The translations under genes and the position numbers were made by a program. DNA of 64,000 nt from Malaciobacter halophilus (lineage in GTDB: Bacteria > Campylobacterota > Campylobacteria > Campylobacterales > Arcobacteraceae). This document shows, in pieces, positions 18,583-28,213 of the stretch; position 1 is the first letter of the stretch; each line of letters starts with the position of its first letter. The notes under the pieces are model-generated. The model saw only the letters and a program-made list of their open reading frames with translations. It did no database searches and was not told the origin of the DNA. The DNA lies in assembly GCF_002837275.1 (NCBI RefSeq), contig NZ_NXIF01000007.1, positions 1-64,000 on the forward strand, written 5' to 3'.

Positions 18583-19278
18583 ATGGAAAAATTTTTTAAA
18601 AAAGTCCAACCTCATTCAGGAAAGATATTAGCAACTGTTGTAATCGTTTTTTTCTCATATTTAGCTTATAATTTATATCATGCTCCTGTTAGCGGTTTTG
18701 AGAATAAATTTGTTTATTTATTAAAACAGTATGGATATATAATACTTTTTGCATGGGGAATGTTAGAAGGTGAAGCAGGCTTAGTAATGGCAGGGCTTTT
18801 GTCTCATACAGGAGATATGAGTTTATATATAGCTATATTTGTAGCTGGACTTGGTGGTTTTGCAGGTGATCAAGTATATTTTTATATTGGAAGATTTAAT
18901 AAAAGCTATGTTCATAGAAAATTTAAAGGACAAAGAAGAAAATTTGCATTAGCTCATGTTCTTCTAAAAAAACATGGATGGCCTATAATATTTATTCAAA
19001 GATATATGTATGGAATGAGAACAATAATACCTATATCAATTGGACTTACTAGATATAGTGCAAAAATGTTTGCTTTTATCAATTTGATTTCTGCATGGCT
19101 TTGGGCTGCTATTACCATAGTTCCTGTTTGGTATTTTGGTGAAGAGATTTTAAAAGTATTACATTTTTTAAAAGAACATTGGTATTTTGCATTGCCATTT
19201 GCAATAGTATTTGGTGGAAGCATAATATACTATTTTAATAAAGCTACTCAAAAAAAGGATAAAAACTATGAAGATTAA
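18583..19278 (+). CDS. DedA family membrane protein
   Basis: A 231-aa integral membrane protein of the DedA/VTT family (QYGYIILFAWGMLEGEAGLV near 48-67, GGFAGDQVYFYIGRF, and FIQRYMYGMRTIIPISIGLT with the conserved arginines). Family members act in lipid scrambling and undecaprenyl-phosphate or phosphatidylethanolamine recycling. An undecaprenyl-phosphate flippase role would suit a genome that makes lipid-linked glycans, but the exact substrate is not visible. It lies 9 bases after trpB, and its end overlaps pepA by 11 bases. Confidence 0.88.
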   Translation: MEKFFKKVQPHSGKILATVVIVFFSYLAYNLYHAPVSGFENKFVYLLKQYGYIILFAWGMLEGEAGLVMAGLLSHTGDMSLYIAIFVAGLGGFAGDQVYFYIGRFNKSYVHRKFKGQRRKFALAHVLLKKHGWPIIFIQRYMYGMRTIIPISIGLTRYSAKMFAFINLISAWLWAAITIVPVWYFGEEILKVLHFLKEHWYFALPFAIVFGGSIIYYFNKATQKKDKNYED

Positions 19279-20674
19279 TTTAGTAGATAAAGATAAGAAG
19301 TTAAAATCAGGTTTAGAGATTATTATTTTAAATGATTTAGATACTGCAAAAGATAAAAAAGTATTAAAAGCATTAAATTTTGAACCAAAAGATGAATCTT
19401 GTGTTCTTTTAATACAAAGTGCAAAAATATATGTAGGATGTGAATCAAATGATTATGATAGTATAGCAATTGCAATTGCTGAAGCTATAAAAAAATTTAA
19501 TTCAACTACAATAAAAAGTGCAAAAGTAGTTTTAAAAGATACAACAAATTTAAAAGCAGTAGTTGAGGGTGCACTTTTGGCTGATTATAAGTTTACAAAC
19601 TATAAATCAGAACAAAAAAAGAGTAAAAAGCAAGAACTTAATATAGTAGTTGAGTCTGTTGATAAAAAATTAGAAGCAGTTGTAAATGAATCAATTGTTA
19701 TTTGTGAATCTGTGAATAAAGTAAGAGATATGGTAAATACAGCTCCGGCTGATTTCTATCCAGAAGTAATGTCTCAAATTGCTAAAGAGATTGCAGTAGA
19801 AAATGAACTTGAATACAAAATCCATGGGGAAAAGTATTTAGAAAAAAATGGAATGAATGCAATGCTAAGTGTGGGAAGAGCTTCTATTCATGAATCAAAA
19901 TTAATTCATTTAAGTTTTAAACCTAAAGATGCAAAAAGAAAAGTTGTACTTGTAGGTAAAGGGCTTACTTATGATTCGGGAGGATTATCTTTAAAGCCAG
20001 CTGATTTTATGACTACAATGAAATCAGATAAATCTGGTGGTTGTGCAGTACTTGGAATCATAGATGCAGTTGCTAAGTTAAATTTACCAATTGAAGTTCA
20101 TGCTATTGTGGGTGCAGTTGAAAATATGATTGGTGGAAATGCATATAAACCAGATGATGTATTATGTGCAAAAAATGGTAAAACAATAGAAGTTAAAAAT
20201 ACAGATGCAGAAGGAAGATTAGTACTTGCTGATTGCTTATGTTATGCACAAGATGAGATAGAAAATATTGATTATATTTTTGATTATGCAACACTTACAG
20301 GTGCTTGTGTAGTAGGAGTTGGTGAATACACAACTGGAATCATGGGAAATAGTAATGAACTTAAAAAAGAGGCAGTGAAGTATGCATTGGCTTCAGGAGA
20401 GTATGCAACAGCTCTTGATTTTAATAGATTTTTAAGAAAAACAATAAAATCAGAAGTTGCAGATATAAATAATATAGCAAGTACAAGATATGGTGGAGCA
20501 ATAACAGCTGGACTTTTCCTTGATAACTTTATAGAAGATGAAAACAAAAATAAATGGATACATTTTGATATAGCAGGACCTGCATATGTTGAAAAAGCAT
20601 GGGGATATAACCCTTTTGGAGCAAGTGGAGCAGGTGTAAGAATGACACTAGAGTTTTTCAAAAATCTAAAATAA
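19268..20674 (+). CDS. pepA: leucyl aminopeptidase (M17)
   Basis: A 468-aa cytosolic aminopeptidase with two divalent metals. The C-terminal catalytic domain has LVGKGLTYDSGGLSLKPADF, MKSDKSGGCAVLG and the M17 signature NTDAEGRLVLADCLCYA. The N-terminal 150 residues are the variable regulatory domain. It is the last gene of the hldD-to-pepA run, ending two bases before a REP cluster. In C. jejuni pepA is followed directly by ychF (my recall); here the 27-kb polysaccharide island lies between them. Confidence 0.96.
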   Translation: MKINLVDKDKKLKSGLEIIILNDLDTAKDKKVLKALNFEPKDESCVLLIQSAKIYVGCESNDYDSIAIAIAEAIKKFNSTTIKSAKVVLKDTTNLKAVVEGALLADYKFTNYKSEQKKSKKQELNIVVESVDKKLEAVVNESIVICESVNKVRDMVNTAPADFYPEVMSQIAKEIAVENELEYKIHGEKYLEKNGMNAMLSVGRASIHESKLIHLSFKPKDAKRKVVLVGKGLTYDSGGLSLKPADFMTTMKSDKSGGCAVLGIIDAVAKLNLPIEVHAIVGAVENMIGGNAYKPDDVLCAKNGKTIEVKNTDAEGRLVLADCLCYAQDEIENIDYIFDYATLTGACVVGVGEYTTGIMGNSNELKKEAVKYALASGEYATALDFNRFLRKTIKSEVADINNIASTRYGGAITAGLFLDNFIEDENKNKWIHFDIAGPAYVEKAWGYNPFGASGAGVRMTLEFFKNLK

Positions 20675-20675
20675 A

Positions 20676-20784
20676 GGAACCCCGAATTCATTCGGGGCAT
20701 TGCACGGATAAATCCGCGCCTCCATCACACTGCACGAATAAATTCGAGTCTTTAATCTTGGAATCTCGAATTCATTCAAGGCAC
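20676..20784. repeat. REP-like cluster: A-B (20676-20724), B (20732), A (20760)
   Basis: The first composite has GGAA plus CCCCGAATTCATTCGGGG, a short CATT linker, and GCACGGATAAATCCGCGC closing with CTCC. A second B unit (20732-20753, decayed tail TCTTTA) and a decayed A unit (20760-20784, GGAATCTCGAATTCATTCAAG) follow. The cluster starts two bases after the pepA stop and precedes ugd. Mutations in one arm of the later units suggest older copies. Confidence 0.85.
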
Positions 20785-20827
20785 TATTTATATTATTTAC
20801 CTAACCAACTATTAACTACTTTTTTTA

Positions 20828-20833
20828 TACAAT
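20828..20833 (+). promoter_or_regulatory. putative -10 box for ugd
   Basis: TACAAT at 20828-20833 follows a T-run, with AAGG about 20 bases further on as a ribosome-binding site. It is placed suitably for a short leader before the ATG at 20862. Confidence 0.4.
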
Positions 20834-20861
20834 AAAATCAAAAAATAAGGTATAAATTATC

Positions 20862-22070
20862 ATGCAAAATAAAAATTATAAAATAGCAATAGCAGGTACT
20901 GGATATGTAGGACTATCAAATGGAGTTTTACTTTCTCAACACAATGAAGTAGTTGCCCTTGATATTATCCCTGAAAAAGTAGAATTATTAAACAATAAAA
21001 AGTCACCAATAGAAGACAAAGAGATTGAAGAGTATTTACAAACAAAAGATTTAAATTTTAAAGCAACTTTAGATAAAAATGAAGCTTATAAAGATGCAGA
21101 TTTTGTAATTATTGCAACACCTACAGACTATGATACTCAAACAAACTATTTTAATACAAAAAGTGTTGAGGCAGTAGTAAAAGATGTATTAAGTATAAAT
21201 AAAGATGCAGTGATGATTATTAAGTCAACTATTCCAGTTGGATATACAAAATCTTTAAAAGAGAAATTTGGATGTGAAAATATTATTTTTAGTCCTGAGT
21301 TTTTAAGAGAAGGCTTAGCTTTATATGACAACTTATATCCAAGTAGAATAATAGTAGGTGAACAAAGTAAAAGAGCCGAAATTTTTGCGACACTTCTAAA
21401 ACAAGCAGCTATTAAAGAAGAGATAAACATACTATTTACAGACTCAACAGAAGCAGAAGCAATTAAACTTTTTTCAAATACATATCTTGCTATGAGAGTA
21501 GCATTTTTCAATGAACTTGATTCTTATGCACAAACTCATAATCTTAGTACAAAACAGATAATTGAGGGTGTAGGATTAGATCCAAGAATTGGAAATCACT
21601 ATAACAACCCAAGTTTTGGATATGGAGGATATTGTCTTCCAAAAGATACTAAACAATTAAGAGCAAACTATGAAGATGTACCAAATAATTTAATAAGTGC
21701 AATAGTAGATGCCAATAGCACAAGAAAAGATTTTATTTCTGATAGTATTATTAAAAAAGCAAAAGAATTATCAAACGATACAAAAGATATAAAAGTAGGT
21801 ATATATAGACTTGTGATGAAATCAGGAAGTGATAATTTTAGAGCAAGTGCTATTCAAGGAATCATGAAAAGAATTAAAGCAAAAGGTATTGAAGTTGTAG
21901 TATATGAACCAGTACTAGAAGAAGAAGACTTTTTTAATTCAAAAGTTATAAAAGACTTAGAAGAGTTTAAAAAAATAAGTGATGTAATTGTAGCAAACAG
22001 AATCTCAGAAGATATAAAGGATGTAGAAGAAAAAATTTATACAAGAGATATCTTCAATAGCGATAGCTAA
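20862..22070 (+). CDS. ugd: UDP-glucose 6-dehydrogenase
   Basis: A 402-aa nucleotide-sugar dehydrogenase of the short E. coli Ugd type. It oxidises UDP-glucose twice to UDP-glucuronate with 2 NAD+. The Rossmann motif is [24 protein letters not shown] and FSPEFLREG follow, and the catalytic Cys is C258 in [15 protein letters not shown]. It stands alone between two REP clusters and has its own promoter candidate. The product is the substrate expected for the next gene, a UDP-glucuronate 4-epimerase. Confidence 0.93.
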   Translation: MQNKNYKIAIAGTGYVGLSNGVLLSQHNEVVALDIIPEKVELLNNKKSPIEDKEIEEYLQTKDLNFKATLDKNEAYKDADFVIIATPTDYDTQTNYFNTKSVEAVVKDVLSINKDAVMIIKSTIPVGYTKSLKEKFGCENIIFSPEFLREGLALYDNLYPSRIIVGEQSKRAEIFATLLKQAAIKEEINILFTDSTEAEAIKLFSNTYLAMRVAFFNELDSYAQTHNLSTKQIIEGVGLDPRIGNHYNNPSFGYGGYCLPKDTKQLRANYEDVPNNLISAIVDANSTRKDFISDSIIKKAKELSNDTKDIKVGIYRLVMKSGSDNFRASAIQGIMKRIKAKGIEVVVYEPVLEEEDFFNSKVIKDLEEFKKISDVIVANRISEDIKDVEEKIYTRDIFNSDS

Positions 22071-22071
22071 A

Positions 22072-22174
22072 GGAAACCCGAATTCATTCGGGTCTTTCTT
22101 TCTTTGCACACTTTTTGTACGGATAAATTCGCGCTTCCAAAATAGCTAAATAAAACCTTGAATTCATTCGAGCC
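22072..22174. repeat. REP-like cluster: A (22072), B (22117), decayed A (22155)
   Basis: The A unit is GGAA plus ACCCGAATTCATTCGGGT. The B unit (22117-22139) is GTACGGATAAATTCGCGC closing with TTCC. The third element, CCTTGAATTCATTCGAG, has lost its head and some pairing. The cluster separates ugd from the 25-gene operon and is the last REP seen before 47969. Confidence 0.8.
22076..22105 (+). terminator. REP-derived terminator after ugd
   Basis: ACCCGAATTCATTCGGGT forms a 7-bp stem and is followed by the T-rich stretch CTTTCTTTCTTT. It begins a few bases after the ugd stop and is oriented to end ugd transcription. Confidence 0.55.
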
Positions 22175-22243
22175 ACTATAAAAAATCACAAAAAAGTTTA
22201 AAATATGTCATTTGATTTAACCAAAATTAAAACATAGTTTAAA

Positions 22244-22249
22244 TACAAT
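22244..22249 (+). promoter_or_regulatory. putative -10 box for the polysaccharide operon
   Basis: TACAAT at 22244-22249 lies in a strongly AT-rich stretch after the REP cluster, 30 bases before the TTG start at 22280, with AAAGGCAA in between. A weaker alternative is TTGATT (22212) with TAGTTT (22235) at 17-base spacing. It is the only clear promoter-sized gap before 47960. Confidence 0.4.
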
Positions 22250-22279
22250 ATTGCCACTAAAATAAAAGGCAATAAAGAT

Positions 22280-23365
22280 TTGAAAATACTCGTAACAGGA
22301 ACAGCAGGCTTTATAGGTTATCATCTTGCCAAAAAACTTTTGCAAAGAGGTGATGAGGTAGTAGGCTTTGATAATATCAATGACTATTATGATCAAAACT
22401 TAAAATATGCAAGATTAAATGAATTAGGAATAAGCAAAGAAGATTTAAAAGACAATGTGATTGTATATTCAAAAACTTATCCAAACCATAAATTCATCAA
22501 AGCAAATCTAGAAGATACTCAAACGATAAACTATCTTTTTGAAACTGAAAAGTTTGATGCCGTATGTAACCTTGCAGCGCAAGCGGGAGTTAGATACTCA
22601 CTTGAAAATCCCCATGCTTATGTTCAAAGTAATGTAGTGGGATTTTTAAATATTCTTGAAGCTTGTAGAAATTACAATGTTAAAAATTTATCTTTTGCAA
22701 GTAGTTCATCTGTGTATGGATTAAATAAATCACAACCTTTTAAAACTACAGACCATACTGCTCATCCTGTATCTCTTTATGCTGCTACAAAAAAATCAAA
22801 TGAAATGATGGCACATTCTTATGCACATCTTTATGGTATATGTACTACAGGTCTTCGTTTTTTTACTGTTTATGGTCCATATGGAAGACCAGATATGGCA
22901 CCTATGCTTTTTGCAAATGCAATATTAAATGATAAAGAAATAAAAGTTTTTAATCATGGTGATATGAGTAGAGACTTTACTTATATAGATGATATAGTAA
23001 ATGGAGTTATAAAAGTAATAGATAATCCAGCTAAGCCAATAGAAACTTCAAATTCATTGGAGGTTGATTTTGAGAAAAATCTTCCATTGGATAAGTCAAC
23101 AGCTTCTTATAGAATATATAATATAGGAAATAATGCTCCTGTAAAACTAATGGACTTTATAAATACTTTAGAAAAAGCAATAGGCAAAGAAGCTAAAAAG
23201 AACTTTTTACCAATGCAAGATGGAGATGTACAAAGTACTTATGCAGATGTAAGTGATTTGATAAATGATTTTGAGTATAAACCAAATACAATACTTGAAA
23301 ATGGTATTAAAAAGTTTGTAAAATGGTATAAAGAATTTTATGAAATTAAAGGTAAATATAAATGA
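22280..23365 (+). CDS. UDP-glucuronate 4-epimerase-like NAD-dependent epimerase
   Basis: A 361-aa extended short-chain dehydrogenase. The Rossmann motif is VTGTAGFIGYHLAKKL, followed by FDNINDYYDQNLKYARL, a stretch typical of UDP-GlcA 4-epimerases (GAE, LpsL, Cap1J types). The active site has SSSSVYG and Y167-x3-K171 in SLYAATKK. FFTVYGPYGRPDMAPMLF is also characteristic. It should form UDP-galacturonate from the Ugd product, although it could act on the diacetamido-uronate made by the next genes. The start is TTG. Its stop overlaps the next gene by four bases (ATGA). Confidence 0.85.
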   Translation: MKILVTGTAGFIGYHLAKKLLQRGDEVVGFDNINDYYDQNLKYARLNELGISKEDLKDNVIVYSKTYPNHKFIKANLEDTQTINYLFETEKFDAVCNLAAQAGVRYSLENPHAYVQSNVVGFLNILEACRNYNVKNLSFASSSSVYGLNKSQPFKTTDHTAHPVSLYAATKKSNEMMAHSYAHLYGICTTGLRFFTVYGPYGRPDMAPMLFANAILNDKEIKVFNHGDMSRDFTYIDDIVNGVIKVIDNPAKPIETSNSLEVDFEKNLPLDKSTASYRIYNIGNNAPVKLMDFINTLEKAIGKEAKKNFLPMQDGDVQSTYADVSDLINDFEYKPNTILENGIKKFVKWYKEFYEIKGKYK

Positions 23366-24630
23366 ATAATAAAATATGTATAATTGGACTTGGCTATGTG
23401 GGACTTCCATTGGCACATGCGTTCTCTTCAAAATATGAAGTAGTTGGTTATGATATAAATGAGGCAAGAATAAATGAACTGAAAAATGGTTTTGATAGAA
23501 CTCAAGAACTAAATGAAATACAAGTAAATGAGTGTATTAAAAATAATATGAAGTTTACACTTGATACAAAAGATATAGAAAATTGCAATATTTATATAGT
23601 AACAGTACCTACTCCAATTAATAGTGATAATGAGCCAAATCTTAGTCCTATTATTAGTTCGACAAAAACAGTTGGTAATATACTTAAAAAAGATGATATA
23701 GTAATTTATGAATCTACTGTTTATCCAGGTGTCACAGAAGAAGTTTGTGTACCAATTCTTGAAGAAGAATCAGATTTGGTTTTTAATAAAGATTTTTATT
23801 GTGGGTATTCTCCAGAAAGAATAAATCCAGGTGATAAAGAGCATACTGTAACTAAAATTCTTAAAATAACATCAGGTAGTACTCCTGAAGTTGCAAAAAA
23901 AGTTGATAAATTATATAAGTCAATTATTAAAGCTGGTACACATCTAGCTCCTACTATAAAAGTAGCAGAAGCTGCAAAAGTTATAGAGAATACTCAAAGA
24001 GATGTAAATATAGCACTCATAAATGAACTTGCTATGATATTTGATAGAATGAATATAAATACAAAAGATGTAATAGAAGCAGCTGCAACAAAATGGAATT
24101 TTATTAAACTTTTCCCTGGATTAGTTGGTGGTCATTGCATAGGAGTTGATCCTTATTACTTGACTTATAAAGCACAAAGTTTAGGATATATGCCAAACTT
24201 AATTCTTGGAGCAAGACAAATAAATAATAGTATGAGTAAACTAATCGCAGATAAAGCTGTTAAATACATGGTAAAAAATGATAAAAAATTAAATGGCGCA
24301 AATGTATTGATTTTAGGTGTAACTTTTAAGGAAAATTGTCCAGATATGAGAAACTCAAAAGTACTTGATATTATAGATGAAATTAAAGAGTTTGAGTGCA
24401 ATATAGAAGTATTTGATCCTTGGGTAGACAAAAGTGATAGAGAAACTAAACATTTAAATTTTTTAGATTCATTACCTTTAAATAGTAATAAATATGACTC
24501 TATAATTGTTGCAGTAGGGCATGAACAATTTAAAACTATATCAACAGAAGATTATAGCTCTATGTCAAATAAAGAAGCTATAGTTATTGATGTAAAAGGT
24601 ATAGTAGAAAAACCAACATGGAGACTATAA
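23362..24630 (+). CDS. UDP-N-acetylhexosamine 6-dehydrogenase (WbpA/TviB/WbpO type)
   Basis: A 422-aa nucleotide-sugar dehydrogenase distinct from Ugd. The Rossmann motif is IGLGYVGLPLAHAF, TVPTPI and YESTVYPGVTEE follow, FYCGYSPERINPGD is the signature of the UDP-HexNAc branch, and the catalytic Cys is C259 in VGGHCIGVDPYYL. It is followed directly by wbpB-, wbpD- and wbpE-like genes. This is the WbpA context, in which UDP-GlcNAc is oxidised to UDP-GlcNAc uronate as the first step to 2,3-diacetamido-2,3-dideoxyuronic acid. A UDP-GalNAc substrate cannot be excluded. Confidence 0.88.
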   Translation: MNNKICIIGLGYVGLPLAHAFSSKYEVVGYDINEARINELKNGFDRTQELNEIQVNECIKNNMKFTLDTKDIENCNIYIVTVPTPINSDNEPNLSPIISSTKTVGNILKKDDIVIYESTVYPGVTEEVCVPILEEESDLVFNKDFYCGYSPERINPGDKEHTVTKILKITSGSTPEVAKKVDKLYKSIIKAGTHLAPTIKVAEAAKVIENTQRDVNIALINELAMIFDRMNINTKDVIEAAATKWNFIKLFPGLVGGHCIGVDPYYLTYKAQSLGYMPNLILGARQINNSMSKLIADKAVKYMVKNDKKLNGANVLILGVTFKENCPDMRNSKVLDIIDEIKEFECNIEVFDPWVDKSDRETKHLNFLDSLPLNSNKYDSIIVAVGHEQFKTISTEDYSSMSNKEAIVIDVKGIVEKPTWRL

Positions 24631-25593
24631 ATGAATAAAAAGAATTTTGCACTTATCGGTGCATCAGGTTATATCGCACCGAGACATATGAAAGCTATTA
24701 CTGAAACAGGAAATGAACTAGTAGCAGCACTAGATCCTTATGATGGAATAGGAATTATGGATTCTCATTTTCCACAAGCTTCTTTTTTTACAGAATTTGA
24801 AAGATTTGATAGATTTATTGATAAATACCATAGGGAAAATGAAAAGAGAATAGAATACATTGGAATTACAACACCAAATTATTTACATGATGCACATATT
24901 AGATTCGCACTTAGAAGTGGGGCACATGCTATTTGTGAAAAACCACTGGTATTAAATCCACATAATATTGATCAACTAAAAATAATAGAACAAGAAACAG
25001 GTAAAAAAGTAAATAATATCTTGCAACTTAGACTTCATCCTTCAATTATAGCTTTAAAAGAAAGAGTTCAAAAAGAGTTAGAACAAAAACCAAATAAGAT
25101 ATATGATATTGACTTGACATATCTTACAAGTAGAGGTAAATGGTACTTTGTATCATGGAAAGGCGATGAGAATAAATCAGGTGGAATTGCTTCGAATATT
25201 GGAGTACATTTCTATGATATGCTTTCATGGATTTTTGGTGAAGTAAAAGAGAATATTGTTCACTTAAAACAGCCAGATGCAAACGCAGGATTATTAAGAC
25301 TTAAAAATGCAAATGTAAGATGGTTTTTATCTGTAAATTACGATTATATTCCAGAAGAAGTAAAAGCTCAAGGGCAAACTACATTTAGATCAATCACTGT
25401 TGAAGGTGAAGAAATAGAGTTTTCTGGCGGTTTCAAAGACTTGCATACTAGATCTTATGAAGAGATATTAGCAGGGAATGGCTTTGGATTAGAAGAAGCC
25501 TATGGGTCAATAGAAATAGTGTCTCAAATAAGAAAAATGACACCTATTGGATTAAAAGATGATTATCATCCATTTTGTAAAAAGATTATATAA
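24631..25593 (+). CDS. wbpB: UDP-HexNAc-uronate 3-dehydrogenase (WbpB type, Gfo/Idh/MocA)
   Basis: A 320-aa Gfo/Idh/MocA oxidoreductase. The N-terminal ALIGASGYIAPRHMKAI and LDPYDGIGIMDSHFPQASFF closely recall WbpB/WlbA. YIGITTPNYLHDAHIRFAL and the signature ICEKPLVLNP (EKP) follow, and the C-terminal half is the family's alpha/beta domain. In Pseudomonas and Bordetella this enzyme oxidises C3 of UDP-GlcNAcA with bound NAD, giving the keto sugar for transamination by WbpE. The gene starts directly after the wbpA-like stop and shares one base with wbpD. Confidence 0.9.
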   Translation: MNKKNFALIGASGYIAPRHMKAITETGNELVAALDPYDGIGIMDSHFPQASFFTEFERFDRFIDKYHRENEKRIEYIGITTPNYLHDAHIRFALRSGAHAICEKPLVLNPHNIDQLKIIEQETGKKVNNILQLRLHPSIIALKERVQKELEQKPNKIYDIDLTYLTSRGKWYFVSWKGDENKSGGIASNIGVHFYDMLSWIFGEVKENIVHLKQPDANAGLLRLKNANVRWFLSVNYDYIPEEVKAQGQTTFRSITVEGEEIEFSGGFKDLHTRSYEEILAGNGFGLEEAYGSIEIVSQIRKMTPIGLKDDYHPFCKKII

Positions 25594-26171
25594 TGGTTAA
25601 GTATTTTGCACACGAATCATCGTATATTGATGAAAATGTAAATATAGGAGATGGTACAAAAATTTGGCATTTTTCACATGTATTATCAGGGACTACAATA
25701 GGAGAAAATTGTAGTTTCGGTCAAAACTGTGTTGTTGGACCAAAAGTAAATATTGGAAATGGTGTCAAAGTTCAGAATAATATCTCTATTTATGAAGGTG
25801 TTGAAGTAGAAGATGATGTTTTTTTAGGACCTTCTATGGTATTTACAAATGTTACAAATCCAAGAGCATTTATAGTTAGACGTGAAGAATTTAAAATAAC
25901 ACTTCTTAAAAAAGGTTGCTCTATTGGTGCAAATGCAACAGTAGTATGTGGTAATACAATTGGTAGATATGCTTTAGTAGGAGCAGGTTCTGTAATAAAT
26001 AAAGATGTAAAAGATTTTGCTTTAATGGTAGGAGTACCTGCAAGGCAAATTGGATGGGTATCAGTTGCAGGAAATAGATTGGAATTTGATGAAAATAACA
26101 TCGCTATAGATTCATTTGATAATACAAAATATAAACTTCAAAATGATGAAGTAGTTTTAATTGAAGAATAA
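25593..26171 (+). CDS. wbpD: UDP-2-acetamido-3-amino-uronate N-acetyltransferase (WbpD type)
   Basis: A 192-aa left-handed beta-helix acetyltransferase with hexapeptide repeats throughout (IGDGTKIWHFSHVLSGTTIG, FGQNCVVGPKVNIGNG and onward to GAGSVINKDVKDFALMVG). KIWHFSHV and NPRAFIVRR are typical of WbpD/WlbB. It acetylates the 3-amino group produced by WbpE, giving UDP-2,3-diacetamido-2,3-dideoxyglucuronate. The gene order A-B-D-E equals that of the Pseudomonas aeruginosa wbp set. Confidence 0.9.
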   Translation: MVKYFAHESSYIDENVNIGDGTKIWHFSHVLSGTTIGENCSFGQNCVVGPKVNIGNGVKVQNNISIYEGVEVEDDVFLGPSMVFTNVTNPRAFIVRREEFKITLLKKGCSIGANATVVCGNTIGRYALVGAGSVINKDVKDFALMVGVPARQIGWVSVAGNRLEFDENNIAIDSFDNTKYKLQNDEVVLIEE

Positions 26172-26180
26172 GGAAAAATA

Positions 26181-27266
26181 GTGAAAATAGATTTCGCAAA
26201 ACTACAAGACCAGTATCAATTATACAAAACAGAAATAGATGAAGCAATTCATGTTGTTTTAGATAAGTCTAATTATATAATGGGAGAAGAAGTTAGTCAA
26301 TTGGAAGAGTCACTTCAAGAGTTTACCGGTGCTAAACATGCAATCACATGTAGTTCTGGTACAGATGCTTTACTCCTTGCTATGATGGCTCTTGATATTA
26401 AACCAGGTGATGAAGTAATTACTACTCCATTTACATTCATTGCAACAGCTGAGACAATTGCATTTCTAGGTGCAACTCCTGTTTTTGTAGATATCGATGA
26501 AAAGACTTATAATATAAATCCAGATTTAATAGAAGCTAAAATTACTTCTAAAACAAAAGCAATTATTCCAGTATCTCTTTATGGACAACCAGCAGATATG
26601 CAAAAAATTCAAGATATTGCAAATAAACATAATCTAAAAGTGATAATTGATGGAGCACAAAGTTTTGGTTCTACTTTTAATAATATGACAGATTCTGTAT
26701 GGGGTGATATTTCAACTACGTCTTTTTTCCCTGCTAAACCACTTGGATGTTTTGGTGATGGAGGAGCAGTATTTACTGATAATGAAGAAATAGCAGAAAA
26801 AATAAAATCATTAAGAGTTCATGGACAAAGCAAAAGGTATCATCATAAGTATATAGGTATGGGTGGAAGACTTGATACCATTCAAGCTACAATTCTAAAT
26901 GTAAAATTAAAATATTATAAAAAAGATTTAGCTTTAAGACAAGAAGTTGCAAGTAAATATACAAAAGCTTTATCTGGAAAAGATTTGATTTTGCCTTTTG
27001 TTGCTAAAAATGTAACTTCTGCTTGGGCACAATACTCAGTTAGAGTAAAAAATAGAGATAATATACAATCCTCTTTAAAAGAGAATGGCATACCGACAGC
27101 AGTGCATTATCCTATGCCTTTACATCTTCAGGAATGTTTTGAATACCTAGGATATAAAAAAGGTGATTTTCCTATTTCTGAAATAGTTTCAGAAGAGATT
27201 ATGAGTTTACCTATGAACCCTTATTTAACAGATGAGGAAATTAAGTACATATCTAATAGATTATAA
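26181..27266 (+). CDS. wbpE: UDP-2-acetamido-3-keto-uronate aminotransferase (WbpE type)
   Basis: A 361-aa DegT/DnrJ/EryC1/StrS PLP aminotransferase that installs the 3-amino group using glutamate. ITCSSGTDALLLAMMALDIK binds the PLP phosphate, VIIDGAQSFGSTF holds the PLP Asp, and the Schiff-base lysine is K186 in SFFPAKPLGCFGDGGA. HYPMPLHLQECF is typical near the C-terminus. The start is GTG, preceded by AAGGAAA. No WbpI-type 2-epimerase follows; the next genes are sulfate-activation genes. Confidence 0.9.
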   Translation: MKIDFAKLQDQYQLYKTEIDEAIHVVLDKSNYIMGEEVSQLEESLQEFTGAKHAITCSSGTDALLLAMMALDIKPGDEVITTPFTFIATAETIAFLGATPVFVDIDEKTYNINPDLIEAKITSKTKAIIPVSLYGQPADMQKIQDIANKHNLKVIIDGAQSFGSTFNNMTDSVWGDISTTSFFPAKPLGCFGDGGAVFTDNEEIAEKIKSLRVHGQSKRYHHKYIGMGGRLDTIQATILNVKLKYYKKDLALRQEVASKYTKALSGKDLILPFVAKNVTSAWAQYSVRVKNRDNIQSSLKENGIPTAVHYPMPLHLQECFEYLGYKKGDFPISEIVSEEIMSLPMNPYLTDEEIKYISNRL

Positions 27267-27298
27267 AATAAAATTCAATTATATAAAAGGAAAATAAA

Positions 27299-28213
27299 TT
27301 GCAAATTACAGAAGAAAGACTTACACATTTAAAACAATTAGAAGCTGAATCAATGCATATTATGAGAGAAGTAATAGCTGAGTTTTCAAACCCAGCAATG
27401 CTTTACTCAGTAGGAAAAGACTCTTCTGTAATGCTACATATTTTACAAAAGGCTTTTTACCCTGCACCTCCGCCACTTCCTTTAGTACATGTAGATACTA
27501 AATGGAAATTTAAAGAGATGATTGAGTTTAGAGATAGAAGAGCTAAAGAAGTAGGAATGGAATTAATCGTTTACTCTAATCCAAAAGGTATTGAGATGGA
27601 TATCTCTCCATTTAAACACGGTTCTGCTTTACATACAGATATTATGAAAACTCAAGGTCTAAAACAAATGCTAGATATTCAAAAGTTTGATGCAGTATTT
27701 GGTGGGGCAAGAAGAGATGAAGAAAAATCTAGAGCAAAAGAAAGAATTTACTCATTTAGAGATGAAAACCATAGATGGGATCCAAAAAATCAAAGACCAG
27801 AGTTATGGAATATCTATAACGGAAGACACACAAAAGGTGAGTCTATTAGAGTATTCCCATTATCAAACTGGACTGAGCTTGATATTTGGCAATATATCTA
27901 TTTAGAACAAATACCTATTCCTGATTTATACTTCTCAAAAGAAAGAGAAGTAGTTGAATACATGGGTACAAAAATCATGGTAGATGATGAAAGAATGCCA
28001 GAAGAGTTAAGAAAGACTGCTAAAAAAGAGAAAGTGAGATTTAGAACACTTGGATGTTATCCACTAACAGGAGCAGTTGAAAGTGAAGCAACTACTTTAC
28101 CTGAGATTATTCAAGAGATGTTAGTTTGTACAACAAGCGAGCGACAAGGTAGATTAATTGATAGTGATGGTGACGCATCAATGGAGAAGAAAAAACAAGA
28201 GGGGTATTTTTAA
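27299..28213 (+). CDS. cysD: sulfate adenylyltransferase subunit 2
   Basis: A 304-aa PP-loop ATP pyrophosphatase. The loop is [14 protein letters not shown], with [16 protein letters not shown] and [20 protein letters not shown] as further CysD hallmarks. With CysN it forms APS from sulfate and ATP. The start is TTG after AAGGAAA, 32 bases beyond wbpE and inside the polysaccharide operon. No sulfite-forming or sulfite-reducing genes are nearby, so PAPS here most likely serves sulfotransfer rather than cysteine synthesis. Confidence 0.96.
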   Translation: MQITEERLTHLKQLEAESMHIMREVIAEFSNPAMLYSVGKDSSVMLHILQKAFYPAPPPLPLVHVDTKWKFKEMIEFRDRRAKEVGMELIVYSNPKGIEMDISPFKHGSALHTDIMKTQGLKQMLDIQKFDAVFGGARRDEEKSRAKERIYSFRDENHRWDPKNQRPELWNIYNGRHTKGESIRVFPLSNWTELDIWQYIYLEQIPIPDLYFSKEREVVEYMGTKIMVDDERMPEELRKTAKKEKVRFRTLGCYPLTGAVESEATTLPEIIQEMLVCTTSERQGRLIDSDGDASMEKKKQEGYF

